NCBI GenBank assembly: GCA_023146255.1
Contig: JAGLCJ010000003.1
Span: 496,001 to 560,000, forward strand
Source of the DNA: Alcanivoracaceae bacterium
GTDB taxonomy: Bacteria; Pseudomonadota; Gammaproteobacteria; Pseudomonadales; Alcanivoracaceae
Direction of reading: 5' to 3'
DNA length: 64,000 nucleotides
Below the pieces are notes generated by a model. It searched no databases and was not told the DNA's origin. It was given only the letters and a program-made list of their open reading frames with translations. The translations under genes and the position numbers were made by a program. How positions within the stretch are numbered: the first letter of the stretch is position 1; the number at the start of each line of letters is the position of its first letter. Positions 41,148 through 49,930 of this stretch are shown piece by piece.

Positions 41148-41266
41148 GCACTCCTCGTCTTCAGTGAGCGGCGGATGATGGTGCGCTTTTGGCGCCTGTG
41201 AGGGCGCCTTTCGTCTGGCGACCCCTCGCGGGCCGCGTATTCTAGCGAATCCCGGGACAGGCTTAA

Positions 41267-43297
41267 ATGGCATCCACAGAATCCTTTCAACTACGCTCCG
41301 ATTATTCTCCGGCGGGTGACCAGCCGACCGCCATCGCCGCGCTGGTCGACGGACTGGAGTCCGGGCTGGCGCACCAGACCCTGCTCGGGGTCACCGGCTC
41401 GGGCAAGACCTTCACCATCGCCAATGTCATTCAGGCGGTGCAGCGGCCGACCATCGTGCTGGCCCCGAACAAGACCCTGGCGGCGCAGCTGTACAGTGAA
41501 TTTCGTGAGTTTTTCCCGGAAAACGCGGTCGAGTACTTCGTTTCCTACTACGACTACTACCAGCCCGAGGCCTATGTGCCGTCCTCCGATACCTTTATCG
41601 AGAAGGACTCCTCCATCAATGAGCACATTGAGCAGATGCGGCTGTCGGCCACCAAGGCGCTGATGGAGCGCCGCGATGTGGTGATCGTCGCCTCGGTGTC
41701 GGCTATCTATGGTCTGGGCGATCCGGCCAGCTATCTGTCGATGCTGTTGCATGTGGTTCGGGGCGATCATATTGACCAGCGTGCCGTACTGCGGCGGCTG
41801 GCAGAGCTGCAGTACACCCGCAATGAGATGGATTTCCACCGCGGCACCTACCGGGTGCGAGGCGACGTGATCGACATCTTTCCAGCCGATTCCGATAAGG
41901 AGGCGGTACGGATCGAGCTGTTCGATGAGGAGGTCGACAATATTTCCCTGTTCGACCCGCTTACCGGCGAGCTGCTGCGCAAGGTCAGCCGGGTCAGTAT
42001 CTACCCGAAAAGCCACTATGTGACGCCGCGCGAGACCGTGCTCAGCGCCATCGAGAAGATCAAGGCCGAGCTTGAGCTGCGCCTCAAGGACCTGCGCGAG
42101 CGCGACAAACTGGTCGAGGCGCAGCGGCTGGAGCAGCGCACCCGTTTCGATCTGGAGATGCTGCATGAGCTCGGTTACTGCAACGGCATCGAGAACTACT
42201 CGCGGCTGTTTTCCGGTCGGGCGCCGGGCGAGCCGCCGCCGACTCTGTTTGACTATCTGCCGGCAGATGCCCTGCTGGTGATCGACGAATCCCACGTCAC
42301 CGTGCCGCAGATCGGTGCCATGTACAAAGGCGACCGATCGCGCAAGGAAACGCTGGTGGAGTATGGCTTCCGGCTGCCGTCAGCGCTGGACAACCGACCG
42401 CTGAAGTTCGAGGAGTGGGAGCGGATAGCGCCGCAGGGAATCTTTGTTTCGGCGACGCCGGGGCCATATGAAGCAAGTCATGCCGGGCAGGTGGTGGAGC
42501 AGCTGGTGCGGCCCACCGGGTTGCTGGATCCGCTGATCGAGGTACGACCGGCCACCGGTCAGGTTGACGACGTGCTCGGCGAGATCCGCCTTTGTGTCAG
42601 TCGTGAGCAGCGTGTCCTGATTACCGTGCTGACCAAGCGGATGGCCGAGGACCTGACCGAGTTTCTGCGCGATCACCAGGTCCGGGTGCGCTATTTGCAC
42701 TCGGACATTGATACCGTCGAGCGGGTCGAGATCATCCGCGACCTGCGGCTTGGCAAGTTTGATGTGCTGGTTGGCATCAACTTGCTGCGTGAAGGGCTGG
42801 ATATGCCGGAGGTGGCGCTGGTGGCCATCTTTGATGCCGACAAGGAAGGTTTTCTGCGCTCCGAGCGCTCGCTGATTCAGACCATCGGCCGGACGGCCCG
42901 GCATCTGGAGGGCAGGGCGATTCTGTATGCAGATCGCATGACCGGCTCGATGGAGCGGGCCATTGGTGAAACCGAGCGGCGCCGGCAGAAGCAGCAGGCC
43001 TTCAATGAGGCCAATGGCATCGTCCCGCAGGCGCTGAACAAGAAGGTTCGTGACATCCTTGAGGAGAGCTTTTCCGCCGGCAACGCCGGCAGCTCGGAGC
43101 GCAAGCGTGGTCGCAAGGTGGCGGAGTCGGCGGCCGAATTTAATGCTATCCCGGCGGGGCCGGTGGAGATTGCCCGGGAGATCAGCCGTCTCGAGGGGCA
43201 GATGATGGAGCACGCCCGCAATCTGGAGTTCGAGCAGGCGGCACGGCTGCGCGACCGGATCGGGGTGTTGCGCGAGCAGTTTGTCGCCCTGTCCTGA
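41267..43297 (+). CDS. uvrB: Excinuclease ABC subunit B
   Basis: A 676-residue helicase-like subunit that verifies DNA damage in nucleotide excision repair. Walker A is GVTGSGKT (residues 41-48), the beta-hairpin region is YYDYYQPEAYVP, the DEAD-like box is VIDESH, motif VI is QTIGRTARH, and the C-terminal UVR domain (RLEGQMMEHARNLEFEQAARL) binds UvrC. The length is normal. Confidence 0.97.
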   Translation: MASTESFQLRSDYSPAGDQPTAIAALVDGLESGLAHQTLLGVTGSGKTFTIANVIQAVQRPTIVLAPNKTLAAQLYSEFREFFPENAVEYFVSYYDYYQPEAYVPSSDTFIEKDSSINEHIEQMRLSATKALMERRDVVIVASVSAIYGLGDPASYLSMLLHVVRGDHIDQRAVLRRLAELQYTRNEMDFHRGTYRVRGDVIDIFPADSDKEAVRIELFDEEVDNISLFDPLTGELLRKVSRVSIYPKSHYVTPRETVLSAIEKIKAELELRLKDLRERDKLVEAQRLEQRTRFDLEMLHELGYCNGIENYSRLFSGRAPGEPPPTLFDYLPADALLVIDESHVTVPQIGAMYKGDRSRKETLVEYGFRLPSALDNRPLKFEEWERIAPQGIFVSATPGPYEASHAGQVVEQLVRPTGLLDPLIEVRPATGQVDDVLGEIRLCVSREQRVLITVLTKRMAEDLTEFLRDHQVRVRYLHSDIDTVERVEIIRDLRLGKFDVLVGINLLREGLDMPEVALVAIFDADKEGFLRSERSLIQTIGRTARHLEGRAILYADRMTGSMERAIGETERRRQKQQAFNEANGIVPQALNKKVRDILEESFSAGNAGSSERKRGRKVAESAAEFNAIPAGPVEIAREISRLEGQMMEHARNLEFEQAARLRDRIGVLREQFVALS

Positions 43298-43378
43298 CCA
43301 GCAGGGCATCAGGCCTAAATCCAGTGGCAACAAACACTTGAGTTGCCGCCGGCAGGTCTCTAGAATGCGCCCCACTTC

Positions 43379-43455
43379 AGGCACGTAGCTCAGTTGGTTA
43401 GAGCACCACCTTGACATGGTGGGGGTCGTTGGTTCGAGTCCAATCGTGCCTACCA
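43379..43455 (+). tRNA. tRNA-Val (GAC)
   Basis: A 77-base cloverleaf with acceptor AGGCACG / CGTGCCT, anticodon loop TTGACAT giving GAC, T-loop TTCGAGT and encoded CCA. The anticodon and T arms are nearly identical to E. coli tRNA-Val, while the acceptor stem differs. Confidence 0.95.
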
Positions 43456-43600
43456 GAATTCTCCCTGTGGCAGCCAATTGTCTGTTAATTCAGAGGGTTG
43501 GGAAGCTGCGGGGGTTTTGTTTTCAGAGTTCCAAGGATGTCCGCCAGTACGCCCACGGGCCTGCAGCAGGACAGAACAGTAACAGGCTGGAGGTTCGAAC

Positions 43601-44143
43601 ATTAAGCAGCGTGCAACCAAGGGCGGCGACAAGCGGGCCCGCATCAATGATCAGATCACTGCTCGTGAAGTGCGGTTGATCGACGATAACGGCGACCAGC
43701 TGGGGATTACTCCGCTGCTCGAGGCGATTGCAGCGGCAACGGCGAAAGAGATGGATCTGGTGGAGATTTCCCCGGATGCCGAGCCGCCGGTCTGCAAGAT
43801 CATGGATTACGGCAAGCACCTGTTCGAACTGAAGCAGAAGCAGAAAGAGTCGCGCAAAAAGGCGCGGCAGATTCAGGTTAAGGAAATCAAATTCCGCCCT
43901 GGCACCGACATTGGCGATTATCAGGTCAAGCTGAAAAACCTGATTCGTTTTCTGGAGGACGGGGACAAGGCCAAGGTAACGGTACGTTTCCGTGGTCGGG
44001 AAATGGCTCACCAGGAGCTGGGGCTGCAACTGCTTGAACGGATTGAGCAGGATCTCGCTGAACACGGCGTGGTTGAACAGCGCCCGAACATGGAAGGTCG
44101 GCAGATGATCATGGTGCTGGCTCCCGGGAGTAAGAAGAAGTAA
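43601..44143 (+). CDS. infC: Translation initiation factor IF-3 with ATT start codon
   Basis: A 180-residue factor that keeps ribosomal subunits apart and checks the initiator tRNA. The N-terminal domain (RINDQITAREVRLIDDNGDQLG), the lysine-rich linker and the C-terminal domain (IKFRPGTDIGDYQVKLKNLIRFLEDGDKAKV, GREMAHQELG) are complete. No ATG or GTG begins the conserved N-terminus; an ATT at 43601 follows GGAGG by seven bases. AUU starts on infC are the known basis of IF-3 self-regulation. Calls beginning at the later GTG (43670) would lose about 23 residues. Confidence 0.93.
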   Translation: MKQRATKGGDKRARINDQITAREVRLIDDNGDQLGITPLLEAIAAATAKEMDLVEISPDAEPPVCKIMDYGKHLFELKQKQKESRKKARQIQVKEIKFRPGTDIGDYQVKLKNLIRFLEDGDKAKVTVRFRGREMAHQELGLQLLERIEQDLAEHGVVEQRPNMEGRQMIMVLAPGSKKK

Positions 44144-44191
44144 CCGATTTCCGGTTGCTCGAGTTGAAACGGCAAGAGAAGAGATACTGTC

Positions 44192-44386
44192 ATGCCTAAA
44201 ATGAAGTCAAATCGCGGGGCCGCCAAGCGTTTTAGAAAAACCGCCTCGGGTTTCAAGCGCAAGCAGGCATTCAAACGCCATATTCTGACGAAGAAGTCGC
44301 CCAAGCGGATTCGTCAGCTCCGTCCGATGACCGGGGTGCATGCCTCTGACGTCGCGATGGTGAAGCGTATGCTGCCATTCGCCTGA
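44192..44386 (+). CDS. rpmI: Ribosomal protein L35
   Basis: A 64-residue basic protein with the family pattern MPKMKSNRGAAKRFRKTASG and the ending SDVAMVKRMLPFA. It lies between infC and rplT as in most bacteria and is probably under L20 translational control. Confidence 0.97.
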   Translation: MPKMKSNRGAAKRFRKTASGFKRKQAFKRHILTKKSPKRIRQLRPMTGVHASDVAMVKRMLPFA

Positions 44387-44433
44387 TCTGGCCCGCAGCA
44401 CAACGTTGAATATATGGTTTTTGGAGATCTGAA

Positions 44434-44790
44434 ATGGCTCGAGTAAAACGTGGTGTGCAGGCCCGTCGCCGGCACAAGAAAATTCTGAAACTGGCCAAGG
44501 GTTACTATGGTGCCCGCAGCCGTGTCTATCGTGTTGCTATCCAGGCAGTAATCAAGGCAGGCCAGTACGCCTACCGTGACCGCCGCCAGAGAAAGCGTCA
44601 GTTCCGCCGTCTGTGGATTGTCCGTATCAATGCTGGTGCGCGCATTTCCGGTCTGTCTTACAGCCGTTTCATCGGCGGTTTGAAGAAGGCGAACATCGAC
44701 ATCGACCGCAAAGTACTGGCTGATCTGGCAGTACGTGATCAGGTGGCCTTTGCTGCTTTGGCCGACAAAGCCAAAGCGAGCCTCGCCTGA
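44434..44790 (+). CDS. rplT: Ribosomal protein L20
   Basis: A 118-residue protein with ARVKRGVQARRRHKKILKLA and GARSRVYRVAIQAVIKAGQYA. It binds 23S rRNA early in 50S assembly and, in E. coli, represses its own operon. A strong terminator follows. Confidence 0.97.
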   Translation: MARVKRGVQARRRHKKILKLAKGYYGARSRVYRVAIQAVIKAGQYAYRDRRQRKRQFRRLWIVRINAGARISGLSYSRFIGGLKKANIDIDRKVLADLAVRDQVAFAALADKAKASLA

Positions 44791-44826
44791 TCTGTCGCTG
44801 ACGCGTCACACAGCAGACAGCAGTCC

Positions 44827-44860
44827 ACGGGGGAAGAGCTCGCGCTCTTCCCCCGTTTTT
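44827..44860 (+). terminator. Terminator between rplT and pheS
   Basis: A perfect 12-bp stem CGGGGGAAGAGC / GCTCTTCCCCCG with loop TCGC and five T. No phenylalanine-rich leader peptide precedes it, so it looks like an ordinary or leaky terminator rather than a pheM-type attenuator. Confidence 0.88.
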
Positions 44861-44894
44861 GTTTGGCACCCCCTGAACGGAGCCGGAGTTGCAG

Positions 44895-45914
44895 ATGGAC
44901 AACCTTGAATCACTGACCCGTGCGGCCCTGGCCGCAGTGGAAAATGCCAGTGACCTGCGCGCACTGGATGAAGTGCGAGTGCAGTATCTGGGCAAGAAAG
45001 GTGAGATCAGTCAGCTGCTGAAAGGCCTTGGCCAGATGTCAGCTGAGGAGCGTCCGGCGTTCGGTGCCCGCGTCAACGAAGCGCGCGACCAGGTTGAATC
45101 AGCGCTTGCTGCCCGACGTGACCAGCTGGAGTCGGCACGGCTGGCAGCCCAGCTCGCCGGTGAGCGTATTGACGTGACGCTGCCTGGTCGAGGTGAGCAA
45201 ACCGGTGGCCTGCATCCGGTTACTCGTACTCGTCGCCGCATCGAGGATTTTTTTGTCCAGCTCGGCTATGAGATTTCTGAAGGCCCGGAAGTGGAAGATG
45301 ACTTTCATAACTTTGAGGCTTTGAATATTCCGGGGCATCACCCGGCGCGTGCCATGCACGATACCTTTTATTTTGGCGACGGCCGTCTACTGCGTACCCA
45401 TACATCGCCGGTACAGATACGGGTGATGGAGCAGGGCAAGCCGCCGTTCCGGATTATTGCTCCGGGTCGGGTCTACCGTTGTGATTCTGATCTGACCCAT
45501 ACGCCGATGTTTCATCAGGTCGAAGGGCTGCTGGTGGATGAGCATGTCAGCTTCGCCGATCTGCGCGGCACGGTTGCGGCTTTTCTGCGGGCATTCTTTG
45601 AAGTGGATGATCTGGCGGTGCGATTCCGCCCCTCCTATTTCCCGTTTACCGAGCCTTCGGCAGAAGTGGATATCGGCTGTGTGCTTTGTGCTGGCAAGGG
45701 TTGCCGCGTCTGCAAGCAAACCGGCTGGCTGGAAGTGATGGGCTGCGGCATGGTCCATCCAAAGGTGCTGGAGCACGGTGGTGTCGATCCGGAAAAGTAT
45801 TCCGGTTTCGCCTTTGGTATGGGGGTGGAGCGTCTGACCATGCTGCGTTACGGCGTCAATGATCTGCGCAAGTTCTTCGAGAACGATGTGCGTTTCCTGA
45901 AGCAATTCCGTTAA
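44895..45914 (+). CDS. pheS: Phenylalanyl-tRNA synthetase alpha subunit
   Basis: A 339-residue catalytic subunit. It has an N-terminal coiled-coil tRNA-binding part, HPVTRTRRRIEDFFVQLGYE, class II motif 2 (FRIIAPGRVYRCDSDLTHTPMFHQVEG, read in parts) and motif 3 (GFAFGMGVERLTMLRYG). The ATG at 44895 is used, with GGAG upstream; a TTG two codons earlier is less likely. Confidence 0.97.
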   Translation: MDNLESLTRAALAAVENASDLRALDEVRVQYLGKKGEISQLLKGLGQMSAEERPAFGARVNEARDQVESALAARRDQLESARLAAQLAGERIDVTLPGRGEQTGGLHPVTRTRRRIEDFFVQLGYEISEGPEVEDDFHNFEALNIPGHHPARAMHDTFYFGDGRLLRTHTSPVQIRVMEQGKPPFRIIAPGRVYRCDSDLTHTPMFHQVEGLLVDEHVSFADLRGTVAAFLRAFFEVDDLAVRFRPSYFPFTEPSAEVDIGCVLCAGKGCRVCKQTGWLEVMGCGMVHPKVLEHGGVDPEKYSGFAFGMGVERLTMLRYGVNDLRKFFENDVRFLKQFR

Positions 45915-45941
45915 TCCACCGCTCATATTCAGGAGAAGATA

Positions 45942-48317
45942 ATGCGTTTCAATGAAGCCTGGTTGAGAGAGTGGGTTAACCCGGATATCACCACCGATCA
46001 GTTGTCACATCAGCTGACCATGGCGGGTCTGGAAGTGGATGCGGTGGAGCCTGCGGCGGCAGCGTTCTCCGGTGTTGTTATCGCCGAAGTCATGACAACC
46101 CGTCCGCATCCCGAGGCAGACAAGCTTACCCTGTGTGAAGTAAATGCCGGGGATGGTGTTTACCCGGTTGTTTGCGGTGCGGCAAACGTGCGTGCCGGCC
46201 TGCGTGTGCCATTCGCAAAGATCGGCGCCGAGCTGCCGGGCGACCTGAAAATCAAGAAAGCCAAGCTGCGTGGCGAAGAGTCGCAGGGCATGCTTTGCGG
46301 CGCTTCCGAGCTGGGGCTTGAAGATATCGTTGATGGTTTGCTGGAACTGCCGGCCGATGCTCCGGTGGGTGAGGATTTTCGTCGCTGGCTGCTGCTCGAC
46401 GACAGCGTTTTTGAGTTGGGCGTTACCCCCAATCGTGCTGACTGCCTGAGTCTGCGTGGCGTGGCCCGGGAAGTTGCGGTGCTGACCGGGGTGCCGTTCT
46501 GTTCGCCGGAGATCGTAGCAGTCCCGGTATCGACGCAGAAAACCTTTCCGGTTCGGGTGTCAGATCCGTCGGCTTGCCCGCGTTATCTTGGTCGGGTGAT
46601 CGAGGGAGTCAATGCCAGGGCCGTTTCACCGCTATGGTTGCGCGAGAAACTTCGCCGCGCCGGCCTGCGTTCCATTGATGCACTGGTTGATGTCACCAAC
46701 TACGTGCTGCTTGAACTTGGTCAGCCATTGCATGCTTTTGATCTGGGTAAACTCGGCGGCAGTATTGATGTGCGTCGCGCGAACTCAGGCGAATCGGTAG
46801 TGCTGCTGGATGGTCAGGATCTCAAGCTGAAAGAAGGCGATGTGCTGATTGCTGACGACAATGGACCGTTGGCGTTGGCCGGTGTCATGGGTGGTCAGGC
46901 CAGTGCTGTCAGCGCAGAAACAAAAGATATTTTCCTTGAGTGCGCGTTCTTTGCACCGCTGGTTCTGGCCGGTCGCGCCCGTGCGCATGGCCTGCATACT
47001 GATTCGTCGCACCGCTTCGAACGTGGTGTTGATCCGCGCCTGCAAGAGCAGGCGATCGAGCGCGCCAGTCAGCTGATTATCGACATCGCTGGTGGCAAAG
47101 CCGGTGCAGTCATTTGCGTTGAAAGTGAGGCGCACATCCCGCCGCAGAACGAAGTGACTCTGCGAGCAGAAAAACTTCAGAGCCTACTCGGCCTGAGGTT
47201 GCCTGGCGAACGCATTGAAGAGATTCTTGCCCGCCTCGGTATGGAGGTCTCCGGCGATGCTTCTGGTAAGCGCTGGACGGCGCTGGCACCGAGCTGGCGC
47301 TTCGATATCGAGCGCGAGGAGGATCTGATCGAGGAGTTGGCTCGAGTCTACGGCTACAGCCAGTTGCCCAGTCATCTGCCCAGCGTGACAGCAGAGCCGA
47401 AGGTGAGTGAAGGGCAGTTGTCCCTGCGTCGACTGGTAGATGCACTGCAGGACCGCGGCTATCAGGAAGTGATCAGCTACAGCTTTGTCGATCTGCAGAC
47501 CCAGCGGGCGGTGTCGCCAGGTGTTGAGCCACTGGCGCTGGCGAATCCGATCTCCAGTGAGTTGTCGGTAATGCGCAGCAGTCTCTGGTCCGGCCTGCTG
47601 ACCACGGCCCGCTACAACCTGAATCGGCAGGCCGAGCGTTTGCGCCTGGTTGAGACCGGATTGCGTTTCGTGCCGTCAGCAGATGGATTACGGCAGGAAC
47701 CAATGCTGGCGGGCCTGCTTTATGGCCCGGCATTGCCGCAGCACTGGGATGGCAAGCCCCGCAAGGTCGATTTCTTTGACCTCAAGGGCGATGTTGAAGC
47801 GCTGCTGGCGTTAACCGGGGACCCAGGCTGGAGTTTTGAGGCGGGCGAGCAGGAGGGTCTGCACCCGGGGCAGTGCGCACGTCTGGGCCGCGCTGGAGCA
47901 ACCGCCGGGTGGCTTGGCAAGATCCATCCTGCTCTGGCGGCGGAGCTTGACCTGAGTCAGGACATTTATCTGTTTGAGCTGGATCTTGCGCAGATTATGC
48001 CGGCTTCCTTGCCGAAATTCGCCGAAATATCCGATTTCCCGGCAGTGCGCCGCGATCTTGCCTTTGTCCTTCCGGCCACCGTTCCTGCCGCCCGGGTACT
48101 GGCAGCGGTTCGTGAGGTTTGCGGCGAAACCCTGCGTGATCTGCGCCTGTTTGACGTCTATCGAGGCCAGAACGTCGGCGAGGGTAATGTCAGTCTGGCG
48201 CTGGGCTTGACCTTCCAGGACCGTTCACGCACCCTTGGTGAAACGGACATTAGCAGCCTGACAGAAGCTGTAGTATCCTTGCTAAAACAAGAATTTAACG
48301 CCCACTTGCGCGACTGA
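45942..48317 (+). CDS. pheT: Phenylalanyl-tRNA synthetase beta subunit
   Basis: A 791-residue subunit of the (alpha-beta)2 synthetase. In order: an EMAP-type tRNA-binding domain (about 40-150), the B3/B4 editing domain (HGLHTDSSHRFERGVDP), B5, a catalytic-like core and a C-terminal anticodon-binding FDX-ACB domain (FPAVRRDLAFVLP, LGLTFQDRSRTLGETDI). The length is normal, 27 bases after pheS. Confidence 0.97.
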   Translation: MRFNEAWLREWVNPDITTDQLSHQLTMAGLEVDAVEPAAAAFSGVVIAEVMTTRPHPEADKLTLCEVNAGDGVYPVVCGAANVRAGLRVPFAKIGAELPGDLKIKKAKLRGEESQGMLCGASELGLEDIVDGLLELPADAPVGEDFRRWLLLDDSVFELGVTPNRADCLSLRGVAREVAVLTGVPFCSPEIVAVPVSTQKTFPVRVSDPSACPRYLGRVIEGVNARAVSPLWLREKLRRAGLRSIDALVDVTNYVLLELGQPLHAFDLGKLGGSIDVRRANSGESVVLLDGQDLKLKEGDVLIADDNGPLALAGVMGGQASAVSAETKDIFLECAFFAPLVLAGRARAHGLHTDSSHRFERGVDPRLQEQAIERASQLIIDIAGGKAGAVICVESEAHIPPQNEVTLRAEKLQSLLGLRLPGERIEEILARLGMEVSGDASGKRWTALAPSWRFDIEREEDLIEELARVYGYSQLPSHLPSVTAEPKVSEGQLSLRRLVDALQDRGYQEVISYSFVDLQTQRAVSPGVEPLALANPISSELSVMRSSLWSGLLTTARYNLNRQAERLRLVETGLRFVPSADGLRQEPMLAGLLYGPALPQHWDGKPRKVDFFDLKGDVEALLALTGDPGWSFEAGEQEGLHPGQCARLGRAGATAGWLGKIHPALAAELDLSQDIYLFELDLAQIMPASLPKFAEISDFPAVRRDLAFVLPATVPAARVLAAVREVCGETLRDLRLFDVYRGQNVGEGNVSLALGLTFQDRSRTLGETDISSLTEAVVSLLKQEFNAHLRD

Positions 48318-48331
48318 TTCGAGGAACGCTG

Positions 48332-48634
48332 ATGACTGCGCTGACCAAGGCCGATCTGGCTGAACGTCTGTTCGAGGAGCTAGGCCTCAACAAGCGGGAA
48401 GCCAAGGAAATGGTGGAGATGTTTTTTGAGGAAATCCGCCGGTCTCTGGAGGGCAATGTCCCGGTCAAGCTGTCCGGTTTCGGTAACTTTGATCTGCGAG
48501 ACAAGAGCCAGCGTCCCGGCCGTAATCCGAAGACCGGGGAAGAAATTCCTATTACAGCCCGTCGGGTGGTGACCTTCCGTCCGGGGCAAAAACTGAAGCA
48601 GCGGGTTGAGGCATATGCTGGAACCAGGGAATAA
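48332..48634 (+). CDS. ihfA: Integration host factor alpha subunit
   Basis: A 100-residue DNA-bending protein with the HU/IHF fold (TKADLAERLFEELGLNKREAKE, VKLSGFGNFDLRDKSQRPGRNPKT) including the beta-arm proline that intercalates DNA. It lies 14 bases after pheT, as in enterics and Pseudomonas. Confidence 0.96.
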   Translation: MTALTKADLAERLFEELGLNKREAKEMVEMFFEEIRRSLEGNVPVKLSGFGNFDLRDKSQRPGRNPKTGEEIPITARRVVTFRPGQKLKQRVEAYAGTRE

Positions 48635-48971
48635 CGACCAGCTACCGGTCATACCGGGTAAGCGCTACTTCACTATCGGTGAGGTCAGCGAGCTGTGTGA
48701 TGTAAAGCCGCACGTGCTGCGCTACTGGGAGCAGGAATTTCCCCAGCTCAAGCCGGTCAAGCGTCGCGGTAACCGCCGTTATTATCAGCGGCAAGACGTG
48801 TTGATGATCCGTCAGATTCGCAGTCTGCTTTACGATCAGGGCTTTACCATCGGCGGCGCCAGACAGCAGCTGACCGGTGCGCCGAGTGCCGAGCAGTCCA
48901 GCCACTACCACCAGCTGATTCGGCAAATGATCGTCGAATTGGAAGAAGTGCTGCTGGTGCTACGCACCTGA
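48615..48971 (+). CDS. MerR-family transcriptional regulator
   Basis: A 118-residue regulator with a winged helix-turn-helix (YFTIGEVSELCDVKPHVLRYWEQEF, RRGNRRYYQRQDVLMIRQIRSLLYDQGFTIGGAR, read in parts) and a short C-terminal helix; no metal-binding cysteines are seen. It is the small regulator commonly found after ihfA in Pseudomonas. The ATG at 48615 overlaps ihfA by 20 bases, with GAGG upstream. Confidence 0.88.
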   Translation: MLEPGNNDQLPVIPGKRYFTIGEVSELCDVKPHVLRYWEQEFPQLKPVKRRGNRRYYQRQDVLMIRQIRSLLYDQGFTIGGARQQLTGAPSAEQSSHYHQLIRQMIVELEEVLLVLRT

Positions 48972-49040
48972 GGTTTCTTCCCCCGGGCGCATCCGTTATG
49001 ATTGCGCCCGCTTCGCGACCGAGCCAAAGGTCGCATCTGT

Positions 49041-49117
49041 CGGGGCGTAGCGCAGTCTGGTAGCGCACTTGCCTGGGGGGCAAGGGGTCGCAGGTTCAAA
49101 TCCTGCCGTCCCGACCA
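49041..49117 (+). tRNA. tRNA-Pro (GGG)
   Basis: A 77-base cloverleaf with acceptor CGGGGCG / CGTCCCG, anticodon loop CTGGGGG giving GGG, T-loop TTCAAAT and encoded CCA. Confidence 0.95.
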
Positions 49118-49137
49118 AATTTGAGCAGTAAATAAAG

Positions 49138-49160
49138 GGGCCGCACTAGCGGCCTTTTTT
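49138..49160 (+). terminator. Terminator of tRNA-Pro
   Basis: Hairpin GGCCGC / GCGGCC with loop ACTA and six T, starting 21 bases after the tRNA CCA. Confidence 0.88.
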
Positions 49161-49198
49161 ATGGTTGCGCCGGCGTGGCGCTTCTGCCGGGGAAGGGT

Positions 49199-49930
49199 AT
49201 GACCTCCGATACCGACCGTATTTATGCCGAACAGCGCAATATCATCGAACGATTCTCGTTTGATGAGCGCGTTGTCAGTGTCTTTCCTGACATGATCAGC
49301 AGGTCAGTGCCGGGCTACGGCACCATGATCGAAATGATTGGCGTATTGGCCGCTCGCTACGCAAGGCCTGGTACCAATCTTTATGATCTGGGCTGTTCTC
49401 TGGGGGCGGCGACACTGGCTATGGCGGCACTCGTTCCGCATCGGGATTGTCAGGTTATTGCGATAGACAATTCCGAAGCGATGCTGAAGCGTGCCAGACA
49501 GCTGATTGATGAAGCCGCTCCCGCGCTTCCGGTGCTTTTGCAGAATGCAGATGTCCGCAATGTCTCGTTGGAAAATGCCTCTGTTGCAGTGCTGAACTTT
49601 ACCCTTCAGTTTCTGCCGCTGCAGGACCGTGATGCTCTGATTAGAAAAATTGCCGAGTCTCTTGGCGCTGGCGATATTCTGGTTCTATCGGAAAAAATCA
49701 GATACGAAGATGCCGATGAAGACAACTTACAGCAGGCACTTCATCATGCGTTCAAGCGCAACAATGGTTATTCAGATCTTGAGATCAGCCAGAAACGTAC
49801 CGCCCTTGAAAACGTACTGATTGCAGAGACGTTGGCCGAACATGAGCAGCGCTTGCGAGGTGCAGGCTTTCGCCAAGTCCATGTCTGGTTTCGTTGTTTT
49901 AACTTTCTTTCGCTGGTGGCAGTGCGGTGA
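49199..49930 (+). CDS. cmoA: Carboxy-S-adenosylmethionine synthase
   Basis: A 243-residue enzyme that converts SAM and prephenate to carboxy-SAM. It has a Rossmann methyltransferase fold with NLYDLGCSLGAATLAM, AIDNSEAMLKRARQ, a FTLQFLP motif and the C-terminal RCFNFLS. The ATG at 49199 gives the E. coli-like N-terminus (DRIYAEQRNIIERFSFDERV). The TGA overlaps the GTG of cmoB. Confidence 0.95.
   Translation: MTSDTDRIYAEQRNIIERFSFDERVVSVFPDMISRSVPGYGTMIEMIGVLAARYARPGTNLYDLGCSLGAATLAMAALVPHRDCQVIAIDNSEAMLKRARQLIDEAAPALPVLLQNADVRNVSLENASVAVLNFTLQFLPLQDRDALIRKIAESLGAGDILVLSEKIRYEDADEDNLQQALHHAFKRNNGYSDLEISQKRTALENVLIAETLAEHEQRLRGAGFRQVHVWFRCFNFLSLVAVR

Noticed and set aside
44791..44894. pheM-type attenuator before pheS
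   Set aside because: The terminator hairpin is present, but there is no leader peptide with phenylalanine codons or alternative antiterminator pairing that I can see.
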